Shown: positions 53,252-62,072, counted from the stretch's first letter. The stretch is DNA of 64,000 nt from Flavobacterium antarcticum DSM 19726 (GCF_000419685.1 NZ_ATTM01000002.1:248001-312000); one strand, 5' to 3'. Numbers and translations are program-made. The notes: generated by a model not told the origin, from the letters alone.

Positions 53252-55369
53252 ATGAATCAATTTGTAATCAAAAGAAACGGCGAATATGTACCCTTTGAAT
53301 TCTTTAAAATTGAAGAAGCCATTCGAAAGGCGTTTGAAAGTGCTTCTATTCCTTTCGACGAAAAACTTATTTCGCTGATTTTTCAACAACTCAACAATCA
53401 AACCACTTGGGCCGTTGAAGAAATTCAAGATAAAATTGAAAAATTATTGTTTGAATGCAATCACTATGAAGTCATGCGTTCGTTTATGTTGTACCGACAT
53501 ACGCGGAAAATGCAGCGCGAACACGTTTTGGGAACAACCGATTCCACTACTTATGTGGACAGTACACAAACCATTGAAGAATACATTCGTCAAACCGACT
53601 GGCGAATTAATGCCAATGCGAATACGTCCTACTCCAATGCTGGATTAGTGAATAATGTGGCTGGAAAAGTGATCGCCAATTATTGGTTGGATAAAGTCTA
53701 TTCCCCTGAAGAAGGCGCTTCGCATCGAACAGGTTCTTTGCACATTCACGATTTAGATTGTTTGACTGGTTATTGTGCAGGTTGGAGTTTGCGTGTTTTA
53801 CTAAACGACGGATTTAACGGCGTCCGGGGTCGTGTTGAAAGTCGGCCTCCGAATCATTTTAGAGAAGCCTTGGGGCAAATGGCAAACTTTCTTGGAATCT
53901 TGCAAAGTGAATGGGCTGGAGCACAAGCATTCAGTTCGTTTGATACTTATTTAGCGCCTTATGTGTTCAAGGATAATTTGAGCTACGAGGATGTTTTGAA
54001 AGCCGTTCGAAGTTTTGTTTACAATTTAAATGTTCCCGCTCGTTGGGGTCAATCTCCGTTTACCAATATCACTTTGGATTGGGTCGTTCCAGATGATTTA
54101 AAAGTACAAGTTCCTACAAGAAGCGACAATCATCTTTTCAAAGATATTAAAAACGAATCCTTACTTCAAAGAGCACAAGAACGAGGTGTAGCTGATTTAA
54201 TAGAAATGCGTTACGAACATTTTCAACCTGAAATGAATACTATAAATAAAGCGTATTATACTGTAATGACCGAAGGTGACGCTCATGGCCAACCGTTTAC
54301 ATTCCCAATTCCAACTGTGAATATTACAGAAGATTTCGATTGGTATGGAGAAAACACCGATATTTTATTTGAAAATACAGCAAAAATTGGTTCTTCTTAT
54401 TTCCAAAACTTCATCGGAAGTCAATACTTATTCGATGAAAACGGAAATAAAGTCGAAAATCCGGAAGCCTATAAACCCAATGCCGTACGAAGTATGTGTT
54501 GCCGATTGCAACTTGATTTGCGTGAATTACTAAAACGGGGTAATGGCTTGTTTGGAAGTGCGGAAATGACAGGAAGTATTGGCGTAGTTACAATCAACAT
54601 GGCAAGACTCGGTTATTTGAACAAAGGAAATCTACCTGAATTATATATCCAATTGGAACATTTGCTTGATTTGGCACAATCGACTTTAGAGAAAAAACGC
54701 ATCTTTATTCAAGAAATGTACGACCGCGGCTTATTTCCGTACACAAAACGCTATTTGCCTCATTTCAGAAACCACTTTTCAACCATTGGTGTAAACGGAA
54801 TGAACGAAATGGTGACGAATTTCACCAACGGAACACACGACATCGTATCTGATTTTGGTATGGAAATGACCACTGAAATTTTGGAATTCATCCGTACAAA
54901 AATGAAGCAATACCAAGAAGAAACAGGGAATCTTTACAACCTTGAAGCCACTCCTGCAGAAGGAACAACCTATCGTTTTGCAAAAGAAGACAAGAAACGA
55001 TATGCTGATATTCTGCAAGCCGGTCAAGGGGAAAATATTTATTATACCAATAGTTCGCAACTTCCTGTGGATTATACAAAAGACCCTTTTGAAGCTTTAA
55101 TGCTACAAGACCAATTGCAATGTAAATACACCGGCGGAACCGTTTTGCATCTTTATATGAACGAAAAATTGAGCTCTGTGGAAGCGTGTCGGAATTTTGT
55201 AAAGAAGGTTATAACCAACTTCAAACTGCCTTACATTACGGTAACTCCTGTTTTTAGCGTTTGTCCAAAACACGGCTATTTGAACGGCGAACATGAATTT
55301 TGCCCTAAATGTGATACTGAATTATTAAATCAACTAAATATAGAACAACATGAAAACACAAATCATTGA
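53252..55369 (+). CDS. nrdD: Anaerobic ribonucleoside-triphosphate reductase, main chain lacking the glycyl-radical segment
   Basis: 705 residues. Class III ribonucleotide reductase makes dNTPs without oxygen. It has an N-terminal ATP-cone (about 1-90: FVIKRNGEYVPFEFFKIEEAI), the catalytic barrel with DLDCLTGYCAGWS and YTGGTVLHLYMNE, and a C-terminal zinc knuckle CPKHGYLN with EFCPKC. It stops about 17 residues after CPKC, before the RVxGY glycyl-radical segment that follows the knuckle in ordinary NrdD. That segment appears as a separate overlapping gene in the next frame. A zinc-type CxxH in place of CxxC looks normal for this branch. Confidence 0.92.
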   Translation: MNQFVIKRNGEYVPFEFFKIEEAIRKAFESASIPFDEKLISLIFQQLNNQTTWAVEEIQDKIEKLLFECNHYEVMRSFMLYRHTRKMQREHVLGTTDSTTYVDSTQTIEEYIRQTDWRINANANTSYSNAGLVNNVAGKVIANYWLDKVYSPEEGASHRTGSLHIHDLDCLTGYCAGWSLRVLLNDGFNGVRGRVESRPPNHFREALGQMANFLGILQSEWAGAQAFSSFDTYLAPYVFKDNLSYEDVLKAVRSFVYNLNVPARWGQSPFTNITLDWVVPDDLKVQVPTRSDNHLFKDIKNESLLQRAQERGVADLIEMRYEHFQPEMNTINKAYYTVMTEGDAHGQPFTFPIPTVNITEDFDWYGENTDILFENTAKIGSSYFQNFIGSQYLFDENGNKVENPEAYKPNAVRSMCCRLQLDLRELLKRGNGLFGSAEMTGSIGVVTINMARLGYLNKGNLPELYIQLEHLLDLAQSTLEKKRIFIQEMYDRGLFPYTKRYLPHFRNHFSTIGVNGMNEMVTNFTNGTHDIVSDFGMEMTTEILEFIRTKMKQYQEETGNLYNLEATPAEGTTYRFAKEDKKRYADILQAGQGENIYYTNSSQLPVDYTKDPFEALMLQDQLQCKYTGGTVLHLYMNEKLSSVEACRNFVKKVITNFKLPYITVTPVFSVCPKHGYLNGEHEFCPKCDTELLNQLNIEQHENTNH

Positions 55370-55511
55370 AAATGCATTATTGCCAACTGAAAAAAGAACC
55401 AGATGTCTGGTTTATACACGTGTAATGGGTTATCACAGACCCGTAGAAAGTTTCAACATTGGAAAAAAAGGCGAACACAGACAACGCACTCATTTTACAG
55501 AATCCAACTAG
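55350..55511 (+). CDS. 53-residue glycyl-radical segment of NrdD encoded as a separate gene
   Basis: ATG 55350 to TAG 55511. The second half reads RTRCLVYTRVMGYHRPVES, then FNIGKKGEHRQRTHF. This corresponds to the C-terminal end of intact NrdD, where RVCGY or RVxGY carries the radical glycine and a RPxxxFNxGK-like segment follows. The predicted radical residue is Gly27, 26 residues from the end. The gene overlaps nrdD by 20 bp in a +1 frame and nrdG by 53 bp. A stop codon (TAG at 55341) upstream in its frame limits any frameshift fusion to 55344-55369. Either a two-chain enzyme or a frameshifted fusion. Confidence 0.75.
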   Translation: MKTQIIENALLPTEKRTRCLVYTRVMGYHRPVESFNIGKKGEHRQRTHFTESN

Positions 55512-56193
55512 CGAATTTCTGTTCAAAAAAGCGATTCACAGTATTACACCTTTCACCTTATTGGATTATCCGGACAAAACCGCTTGTATTTTGTGGTTTT
55601 CGGGTTGCAATATGAAATGTGGCTACTGCTATAATCCTGAAATAGTTTTCGGAAAAGGAATTATTTCCTTTTCCGAACTCTTTTCTTTTTTGAAAAAGCG
55701 AATCGGACTTTTAGATGCTGTCGTTTTTAGTGGTGGCGAATGTTTGCTGCACAAAGACATTGTTGAAGTCGTAAGAAGAGTGAAACAAATGGGTTTTTCG
55801 GTGAAAATTGATACCAACGGTAGTAAACCTTTAGTGCTAGAAAAGTTGCTAACAGAAAAGCTAATTGATTACGTAGCAATGGATTTTAAAGGCACAAAAG
55901 AAAAATTTCAAAACATTGCAAAATTAGATAGTTACGAACGGTTTATGAACTGTTTACTTCAGTTAAAAAAAAGTAGTATTCCATTTGAAATTCGCACCAC
56001 TTTTCATTCCGAATTATTGACAAAAGCTGATATTTTAGAAATGCAAAATGTTCTCGAAAACGAAGGTTACACCAATCCATTTTATGTTCAAAATTTCAGA
56101 AGATATCAAAGTACAATTGAGCCACTGCCCGATTCTATTCCGCTAAATGAAACAAATCTTTCGTCGAATATGACCAAAATCATATTCCGATGA
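55459..56193 (+). CDS. nrdG: Anaerobic ribonucleotide reductase activating enzyme
   Basis: 244 residues, radical-SAM protein that forms the glycyl radical of NrdD using SAM and a 4Fe-4S cluster. The cluster motif is CNMKCGYC (Cys50, 54, 57), followed by SGGECLLHKDIVEVV and KIDTNGSKP. It begins inside the 53-residue gene, giving three consecutive overlapping genes in three frames. The first about 27 residues precede the usual NrdG start (ITPFTLLDYPDKT), so the annotated start may be too long, but no ATG or GTG lies between it and that segment. Confidence 0.92.
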   Translation: MEKKANTDNALILQNPTSEFLFKKAIHSITPFTLLDYPDKTACILWFSGCNMKCGYCYNPEIVFGKGIISFSELFSFLKKRIGLLDAVVFSGGECLLHKDIVEVVRRVKQMGFSVKIDTNGSKPLVLEKLLTEKLIDYVAMDFKGTKEKFQNIAKLDSYERFMNCLLQLKKSSIPFEIRTTFHSELLTKADILEMQNVLENEGYTNPFYVQNFRRYQSTIEPLPDSIPLNETNLSSNMTKIIFR

Positions 56194-56204
56194 ATGGAAT
56201 TGCC

Positions 56205-56212
56205 TAACTTTG
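56205..56212 (+). promoter_or_regulatory. Bacteroidetes -7 element TAACTTTG
   Basis: Perfect TAnnTTTG, 14 bp before the preferred Rrf2 start at 56227; it supports that start and independent transcription from nrdG. Confidence 0.5.
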
Positions 56213-56226
56213 CACAAATTTCAACT

Positions 56227-56661
56227 ATGTTTTCAAAGACGTGTGAATACGCCATTCGAGCTACAATTTATATTGCATCAGAATCTTCTGACGGCAAACG
56301 TTGTGGTATTAAGGAAATTGCACGAAAAATTGAATCTCCTGAACCTTTTACCGGAAAAATTTTACAGCGATTAGTGAAAGCAAACATCATTCATTCCATC
56401 AAAGGAAATGGCGGTGGTTTTGAAATTCCGCAAGAAGAATTTACGAAAATTAAGATGGAGGACATCGTCAGAGCTATTGACGGTGATGATTTGTTCAACC
56501 GTTGCAGCTTGGGTTTGCACGAATGTTCAGACGACCAACCATGTCCCTTTCACCACAAGTACAAGCCAATTCGCGAGAATTTGAAAAAGACTTTACGCGA
56601 TACTTCATTAGCGGATTTGATTTTGAAATTCAATTCTGGTGATACGTATTTGAAATTGTAA
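56227..56661 (+). CDS. Rrf2-family iron-sulfur-type transcriptional regulator
   Basis: 144 residues from ATG 56227 (an in-frame ATG 33 bp upstream lies before the -7 element and lacks homology). The winged helix-turn-helix starts MFSKTCEYAIRA; the cluster region is CSLGLHECSDDQPC with spacing C-x6-C-x5-C, close to IscR/NsrR. It likely senses iron-sulfur status, redox or nitric oxide. It heads the nadA-nadB-norC-norB run, 39 bp before nadA. A paralogue at 60991 closes that run. Confidence 0.9.
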   Translation: MFSKTCEYAIRATIYIASESSDGKRCGIKEIARKIESPEPFTGKILQRLVKANIIHSIKGNGGGFEIPQEEFTKIKMEDIVRAIDGDDLFNRCSLGLHECSDDQPCPFHHKYKPIRENLKKTLRDTSLADLILKFNSGDTYLKL

Positions 56662-56700
56662 AAAAAATTACCAATTTAGAAGACAAAAAACTCTTTTATT

Positions 56701-57627
56701 ATGACTGAATTGCAACAAAGTATTCTCACTTTAAAAAAGAAAAAGAACGCCGTTATTTTAGCCCATTATTACCAAGAAAAAGGCATTCAAGAAATTGCTG
56801 ATTTTGTTGGTGATAGTTTGCAATTATCTCAAAAAGCAGCCACTGTTGACGCTGACATCATTGTTTTTGCAGGTGTTTACTTTATGGCAGAAACCGCAAA
56901 AATTGTGAATCCAACAAAGAAAGTTTTGGTTCCCGATTTGAAAGCGGGATGTTCATTAGCTGATGGTTGTCCACCCGATGCATTCAAAGCGTTTCTCGCA
57001 CAATATCCCAACCATAAAGTAGTGACGTACATCAATTGTACCGCTGAAATCAAGACGTTGACGGATATTGTTTGTACTTCTTCGAATGCAAAAAGGGTGA
57101 TTGACACAATTCCGCTTGACCAACCGATTATTTTTGCACCCGATAAAAATTTAGGCAAATACTTAATTGCTGAAACCGGTCGCGACATGGTTTTATGGGA
57201 AGGTTCATGCATTGTCCATGAAGCATTTTCATTAGAGAAATTAGTGGAATTGTATAAACTAAATCCTACTGCGAAAATCGTTGCACATCCCGAATCAGAG
57301 ACGCATATTTTGCAAGTCGCTCATTATGTCGGTTCCACTTCCGGTATGTTGAACTATGTAAAAGCAAGTGAAGCACAAGAATTTATAGTCGCAACGGAAG
57401 CGGGAATTTTGCACCAAATGCAATTTGAAAATCCAGCAAAAACGTTGATTCCTGCTCCTTCAAAAGAAGACAACACATGTGCTTGTAGCGAATGTGCATT
57501 TATGAAAATCAATACGTTACAGAAATTATATGATTGTTTACTTTCAGAACAACCCGAAGTACTTTTGAGTGAAGAAGTGATTGAAAAAGCATTGATTCCT
57601 ATCGAACGAATGTTGGCCATAAACTAA
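56701..57627 (+). CDS. nadA: Quinolinate synthase
   Basis: 308 residues. NadA condenses iminoaspartate with DHAP to quinolinate for NAD, using a 4Fe-4S cluster with an open coordination site. Motifs: [19 protein letters not shown] near the N-terminus, Cys in [15 protein letters not shown] and CTAEIKT, and [13 protein letters not shown] at the end. It is the long aerobic-organism-compatible type by length. Spaced 5 bp from nadB. Confidence 0.95.
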   Translation: MTELQQSILTLKKKKNAVILAHYYQEKGIQEIADFVGDSLQLSQKAATVDADIIVFAGVYFMAETAKIVNPTKKVLVPDLKAGCSLADGCPPDAFKAFLAQYPNHKVVTYINCTAEIKTLTDIVCTSSNAKRVIDTIPLDQPIIFAPDKNLGKYLIAETGRDMVLWEGSCIVHEAFSLEKLVELYKLNPTAKIVAHPESETHILQVAHYVGSTSGMLNYVKASEAQEFIVATEAGILHQMQFENPAKTLIPAPSKEDNTCACSECAFMKINTLQKLYDCLLSEQPEVLLSEEVIEKALIPIERMLAIN

Positions 57628-57632
57628 TTTCT

Positions 57633-59165
57633 ATGAAAATTTCCACAGACGTTGTAATTGTCGGAACGGGCTTAGCAGGCTTGTCGTTGGCAAAATATTT
57701 AAGTGAAATTAATCCGAAAACTTCCATTCTTTTATTGAGTAAAACGACTTTGGATGAATGCAACACCTATTATGCACAAGGTGGAATTGCAGTCGTTCAT
57801 GATTTCATTAAAGACAGTTACGAACAACATATTGCCGACACAATTGCAGCCGGAAAAGGATTGTGCGACGAAGAAGTCGTAAAACATGTTATCACGAGTG
57901 CTCCTGCCCGATTGCAAGAATTACTATCGTGGGGCGTTGAATTGGATAAAAATGACTCTGGCGCTTTAGATTTAGGTCTTGAAGGCGGACATTCACAAAA
58001 CCGGATTGTACATCACAAAGACCAAACGGGATGGGAATTGGAAACAAAATTAATTCAAGTCGTTCAAAATCTACCAAATGTCTCGATTCAAACTTCCTTT
58101 TTCGCAACGGATTTAGTTGTAGAACATGAAAAATGTGTTGGAATTATTGGTTATAATAGTGAAAATGAATCGGTTTTTATAAATGCGAAAGCTACTGTTT
58201 TAGCAACAGGCGGTTCAGGACAAGTTTTTTCTACCACTTCGAATTCTTCTGTAGCAACAGGTGACGGTATTGCCATGGCTCTTCGTGCTAAAGTTAAAAT
58301 TGAAAACATGCAGTATGTTCAATTTCATCCCACGGCTGTTTACGAACCTGAAAACGAACAAGCTTTTTTAATTACGGAAGCGATTCGTGGTTTTGGCGCT
58401 CATATTCTGAATAGAAAAAGGGAACGTTTTTTACAGAAAGTCCATCCGGATACCGAACTAGCGACTCGCGATATTGTTTCAAAAGCGATTTGTGACGAAA
58501 TGCATAAAGAAAATTCAGACAATGTATGGCTTGATTTAAGTCATTTGAATCCAAAGGAGTTGCGTCTTAAATTTCCAAAAATCACCAACTATTGCAAACA
58601 GAAAAACTGGGATTTTACTATCGATTTAATTCCAATTCGACCTGCAGCTCATTACCAATGTGGGGGTATAACGGTGGATCAATTTGGAGCTACTTCAATG
58701 AATAATCTATTTGCCATTGGCGAATGCAGTCACACTGGACTACATGGCTCCAACAGATTAGCATCCAATTCGTTATTAGAAGCGGTCGTTTATTCGCATG
58801 ATTTAGCGGGACGCCTTTCCATTTTATTGAAATCAGCAGTCTTTCGTTTTTCGATAGAACCTGAAATTACTTACCAAGAAATTGGTAGAAATGACGTTGG
58901 ATTTTTTAGAAGTGAATTAAAAAATATCATGAATTATGATTCGGTTTATGGTTCGGATGAAGTGATTTTCGAAAGTACAAAAGCGGTTCTTTTGCTTGCA
59001 AAGCAGTTTGAAAATAAATTTCCAAATTATTCCGAAAATCCTCATTTGTGTGAAACATATAATTTAATTCAAACTGCGGTTTTGATTTTAAGCCAAAAAG
59101 CAATTGACGTAACGCTTATTTCAAATACAAGTTCAAGTATAAATCAGCCTTATATAATTTTGTAA
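57633..59165 (+). CDS. nadB: L-aspartate oxidase
   Basis: 510 residues; oxidises aspartate to iminoaspartate with FAD, handing electrons to oxygen or fumarate, the step before NadA. N-terminal FAD motif GTGLAGLSLA, then YYAQGGIAVV, HDRTGWELE-like DQTGWELET, and QFHPTAVY; HSGNLLA-like end replaced by HGSNRLASNSLLEAVV. The length fits. nadC is not here. Transcription may continue into norC, whose start is 11 bp after its stop. Confidence 0.95.
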   Translation: MKISTDVVIVGTGLAGLSLAKYLSEINPKTSILLLSKTTLDECNTYYAQGGIAVVHDFIKDSYEQHIADTIAAGKGLCDEEVVKHVITSAPARLQELLSWGVELDKNDSGALDLGLEGGHSQNRIVHHKDQTGWELETKLIQVVQNLPNVSIQTSFFATDLVVEHEKCVGIIGYNSENESVFINAKATVLATGGSGQVFSTTSNSSVATGDGIAMALRAKVKIENMQYVQFHPTAVYEPENEQAFLITEAIRGFGAHILNRKRERFLQKVHPDTELATRDIVSKAICDEMHKENSDNVWLDLSHLNPKELRLKFPKITNYCKQKNWDFTIDLIPIRPAAHYQCGGITVDQFGATSMNNLFAIGECSHTGLHGSNRLASNSLLEAVVYSHDLAGRLSILLKSAVFRFSIEPEITYQEIGRNDVGFFRSELKNIMNYDSVYGSDEVIFESTKAVLLLAKQFENKFPNYSENPHLCETYNLIQTAVLILSQKAIDVTLISNTSSSINQPYIIL

Positions 59166-59176
59166 ATCAACAATCT

Positions 59177-59608
59177 ATGGCTACATTTCCACAAATCCGC
59201 ACCCGACATTTCTTTGTTTTTTTAGTGTGTTGCTTTTTAACCTACAGTTTTTGGATTTATTCGGTGCCGTATTTTAAGCCTAATCAATTGACTTCACGCG
59301 AGCAAAATTTAGTAAGTGAAGGCCGATTGGTTTTGCAAAAATACAATTGCCATACGTGTCATCAGATTTATGGTTTGGGCGGTTATTTGGGGCCTGATTT
59401 GACGAACGTATATTCACGAAGAAACCAAAATGAAGACTATTTAAAAGCCATAATTCATTCAGGTGTTCGGCAAATGCCTGCTTTTAAAATGTCGGAACTA
59501 GAAATGACTTCTCTTTTGGCGTTCTTGAAAAATTTAGACGCCACAGGAAACGCGGATGTTACGAAGTACCAACCGGAATCGATAGGAACTTTTACGCTTA
59601 CAAAATAA
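59177..59608 (+). CDS. norC: Nitric oxide reductase cytochrome c subunit
   Basis: 143 residues: one N-terminal transmembrane helix (about 13-30), then a c-type cytochrome domain with heme motif CHTCH in YNCHTCHQIYGLGGYLGPDLTN and the axial Met in RQMPAFKMS. NorC passes electrons to NorB, which reduces NO to N2O at the membrane. It overlaps norB by one base (TAATG). Assignment rests on the paired norB. Confidence 0.9.
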   Translation: MATFPQIRTRHFFVFLVCCFLTYSFWIYSVPYFKPNQLTSREQNLVSEGRLVLQKYNCHTCHQIYGLGGYLGPDLTNVYSRRNQNEDYLKAIIHSGVRQMPAFKMSELEMTSLLAFLKNLDATGNADVTKYQPESIGTFTLTK

Positions 59609-60930
59609 TGAAAAATACAGGTATTTGGTTTGTCAGAATTGCTTTTGTGCTGCTGATTGCAGGACTGCTTTTTGGTCATTTGGCTTCGGAATCCTACAAT
59701 CAAACTACTGCTAAAGATGGCGTGATGGGATTCTTATCGCTTCGGCCGTTGCATGTGAGTTGTGCTTATTTGGGAATTATTTCAGCTGGAATTGGATTTG
59801 TCAGTATGATTTTACAAAGTAGAAAAAGTACCACTTTTGGTCGGCGATTGCAATATATTCAATTGGCTCTATGGGTTTTGGCCTTAACGGGAATTTTTCA
59901 CAGTTACTTTACTGGAAATTTTGGTGGACGGGAATATTGGGAATTCGATCCAATCTGGGCGATTCCGTTGTTTTTATCTTTTATTGTTTTTCTGATTTAT
60001 TTTCTACATCAAGTGGAACTGAAAGAAAAATGGCCCGTTTATCAGTGGATGTGGCTCACGGGAATCATCTTTTTCATCTTCACTTTCGTTGAAAATTATT
60101 TATGGGTGATTCCGTATTTTCGTGCTCAATTCATCACGGATATGACGATTCAGTGGAAAGTAAATGGCTCGCTAGTGGGTGCTGTAAACCAATTGATTTA
60201 TGGCGTTGCGTTTTATTTGATGGAAAAAATTAGTGGTAATAACAAAACTTCCTTTCAGAAATTATCCTACGCTTTTTACTTTCTCGGGCTTTTTAATTTG
60301 ATGTTCAATTGGGGTCATCATATTTACTTGTTGCCAACCGAAAAGTACATTCATTACATTGCTTACGGCGTAAGTATGACGGAATGGATTATCCTTTTGC
60401 GTATTTTTTACAAATGGAGTGGACAAATCAAAGAAAACAAACAACATTACTTTTTCTTTCCGTACCGTTTTTTAATGGCGGCAGATTATTGGGTCATTAT
60501 CAATTTGGCAATGGGTATTTTGATGTCCATTCCTGCAATTAATTTGTACACCCATGGAACGCATATTACCGTCGGACACGCTATGGGAACGACGATTGGC
60601 ATTAATGTGATGATTATCTTGGCTTCGGCATTTTACTTTTTCAAACCTTCATTTAAAAATGGTAAAGCACTGAAATTTAACTCCACGTTGTTCTGGATTG
60701 TTCAAGGCACTTTATTTTTATTTCTAATTTCCTTAATGGGAATGGGTGTGCATCGTGCAATTTGGCAAGCGGGATTATCAACTGATTCGTTTTCCCAAAT
60801 GATGGACGGTTCAAAAACGTGGTCGCTTTCCTTTATTACTGCCGGCTTACTTTTAGCGGTTTCGATGGGTTATTTCTTTGTTTATATACTGGTGCAATCC
60901 TGGCGAAAAAACCGTTGTCCTGCGGATTGA
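59608..60930 (+). CDS. norB: Nitric oxide reductase large subunit
   Basis: 440 residues with about twelve transmembrane helices, of the heme-copper oxidase superfamily type that binds heme b and heme b3/non-heme iron. Signatures: FNWGHHIYLLPTEKYI and SMTEWII, THGTHITVGHAMGTTIGIN with the ligand histidines, and MGVHRAIWQ. These match cNorB rather than an oxygen-reducing oxidase. Located with norC and two Rrf2 regulators, it fits nitric oxide detoxification or denitrification. Confidence 0.9.
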   Translation: MKNTGIWFVRIAFVLLIAGLLFGHLASESYNQTTAKDGVMGFLSLRPLHVSCAYLGIISAGIGFVSMILQSRKSTTFGRRLQYIQLALWVLALTGIFHSYFTGNFGGREYWEFDPIWAIPLFLSFIVFLIYFLHQVELKEKWPVYQWMWLTGIIFFIFTFVENYLWVIPYFRAQFITDMTIQWKVNGSLVGAVNQLIYGVAFYLMEKISGNNKTSFQKLSYAFYFLGLFNLMFNWGHHIYLLPTEKYIHYIAYGVSMTEWIILLRIFYKWSGQIKENKQHYFFFPYRFLMAADYWVIINLAMGILMSIPAINLYTHGTHITVGHAMGTTIGINVMIILASAFYFFKPSFKNGKALKFNSTLFWIVQGTLFLFLISLMGMGVHRAIWQAGLSTDSFSQMMDGSKTWSLSFITAGLLLAVSMGYFFVYILVQSWRKNRCPAD

Positions 60931-60959
60931 AATAAGTGTAAGTTTGTTAATAATTGTTC

Positions 60960-60967
60960 TATCTTTG
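60960..60967 (+). promoter_or_regulatory. Bacteroidetes -7 element TATCTTTG
   Basis: Perfect TAnnTTTG, 23 bp before the second Rrf2 gene; the nearest TTG (60944-60946) is 13 bp upstream, closer than usual. Confidence 0.5.
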
Positions 60968-60990
60968 CAAGTCATCAATTCCGCATCGCT

Positions 60991-61425
60991 ATGTTTTCAA
61001 AATCATGTAATTACGCCATTAAAGCAAGCATTTTTATTGCGAAATATTCGTTGGAAAACGAGAAGGTCGGCTTTGTTGATGTGGCCAAAGAAATCGATTC
61101 CCCTCAGGCTTTTACGGCTAAAATCTTGCAAATTTTAGTAAAGGCAGGGATTATTGATTCCGTAAAAGGCGTGAATGGTGGCTTTTATATTCCTATGCGA
61201 AGAATTGCTGCTACTTATTTAGTACAAATCGTCCACGCTATTGATGGAGATGCTGTTTTCAGCGGCTGTGGATTGGGACTAAATCAATGTGATGAAAACC
61301 ATCCGTGTCCGGTTCATGATAAATTCAAAAGCATACGGGATGAACTTTCGGCTATGTTGCATACTACCAATTTGGAGGAATTGGCTTTGGGGATTAAATC
61401 TGGAACTACATTTTTGAAATCATAG
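60991..61425 (+). CDS. Rrf2-family regulator, NsrR-like candidate
   Basis: 144 residues starting MFSKSCNYAIKASIFIA, clearly paralogous to the regulator at 56227, with the same C-x6-C-x5-C spacing (CGLGLNQCDENHPC). Placed after norCB it is a plausible nitric oxide sensor controlling that operon, though the family also includes IscR-type sensors. It has its own -7 element 23 bp upstream and is followed by a repeat-filled gap. Confidence 0.88.
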   Translation: MFSKSCNYAIKASIFIAKYSLENEKVGFVDVAKEIDSPQAFTAKILQILVKAGIIDSVKGVNGGFYIPMRRIAATYLVQIVHAIDGDAVFSGCGLGLNQCDENHPCPVHDKFKSIRDELSAMLHTTNLEELALGIKSGTTFLKS

Positions 61426-61430
61426 TTAGT

Positions 61431-61680
61431 TTTGGAACGCGGATGAATGCGGATGACGCAGATTTACGCGGATTTTTAAAATTGATTTGTTGTTGAGCGT
61501 TTTGGAACGCAGATGTGAGAAATTCGAGAAATTTGCACGGAGTTTTTAATTCAAGAATTATCTTTTACACAGATTAGAATAATTTATATGCTTTTTTTGA
61601 GTTGCTGTTTTGTGAGCGATTTTGGAACGCAGATTTGAGAAATTCGAGAAATTGACACGGATTTTTTTGGAGTACTTTGA
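61431..61680. repeat. Degenerate repeat family (TTTGGAACGCAGAT...)
   Basis: Three copies starting at 61431, 61501 and 61621. The last two are nearly identical over about 47 bp and contain GAGAAATTCGAGAAATT and CACGGA; the first is a diverged form with GCGGAT repeats. AT-rich and noncoding. Related text is visible near 61700-61735 and, in part, at 25128. Confidence 0.75.
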
Positions 61681-61747
61681 TAAACATAATTCGCAAGAAA
61701 GGGTTTACACAGATTGCACAAATTTTCACGAATTTTATGTTTTAAAA

Positions 61748-61785
61748 AATCTCGCAAATCCCGATACTTCGGGATTTGCGAGATT
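61748..61785 (-). terminator. Perfect 17-bp hairpin, likely terminator for the TonB receptor gene
   Basis: AATCTCGCAAATCCCGA and TCGGGATTTGCGAGATT pair perfectly around TACT. On the minus strand the right-hand arm is followed by TTTTTTAAA, giving an intrinsic terminator geometry. It is about 290 bp past the receptor stop. It also resembles CCCGATA/CGGGAT-type repeats that I recall from Flavobacteria. Confidence 0.6.
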
Positions 61786-61815
61786 AAAACACAGTAAACG
61801 TTACGAATACAACTT

Positions 61816-62057
61816 AAACTTTGCGTTCTTTGCGTTCGTTGCGGTAATTTTTATACACTTCAAAACTGATCAACTTTGCGTTCTTTGCGGTGAAAAACAA
61901 TCTCCATAAATGATCATCAATCAAAACTTTGGGTTCTTTGTGGTAATTTTTATACACTTTAAAACTGATCAACTTTGCGTTCTTCGTGGTGAAAAACTAC
62001 TACTCTAAAATAATCAGCAATCAAACCCTTGCGTTCGTTGCGGTAAAATTTTTATAA
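61816..62057. repeat. About 100-bp tandem repeat with TTTGCGTTCTTTGCGGT core
   Basis: Successive GGTAATTTTTATACACTT segments at 61842 and 61941, with a partial third at 62041, set a period of about 99-100 bp. Each unit carries AACTTTGCGTTCTTTGCGGTG and related copies (61817, 61871, 61970, 62030). Degenerate and noncoding. Confidence 0.8.
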
Positions 62058-62072
62058 TCATTCATCGTGTTT

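Noticed and set aside
55403..55615. Third overlapping frame across the nrdD'/nrdG junction
   Set aside because: It is in the same region as two supported genes and encodes no homologous segment.
56194..56226. Upstream in-frame start for the first Rrf2 regulator
   Set aside because: It lies before or inside the promoter element TAACTTTG and lacks homology; MFSK at 56227 matches the paralogue's start.
61622..61909. 95-residue frame in the repeat region
   Set aside because: It crosses the degenerate repeats and the 17-bp hairpin; composition and position explain it as chance.
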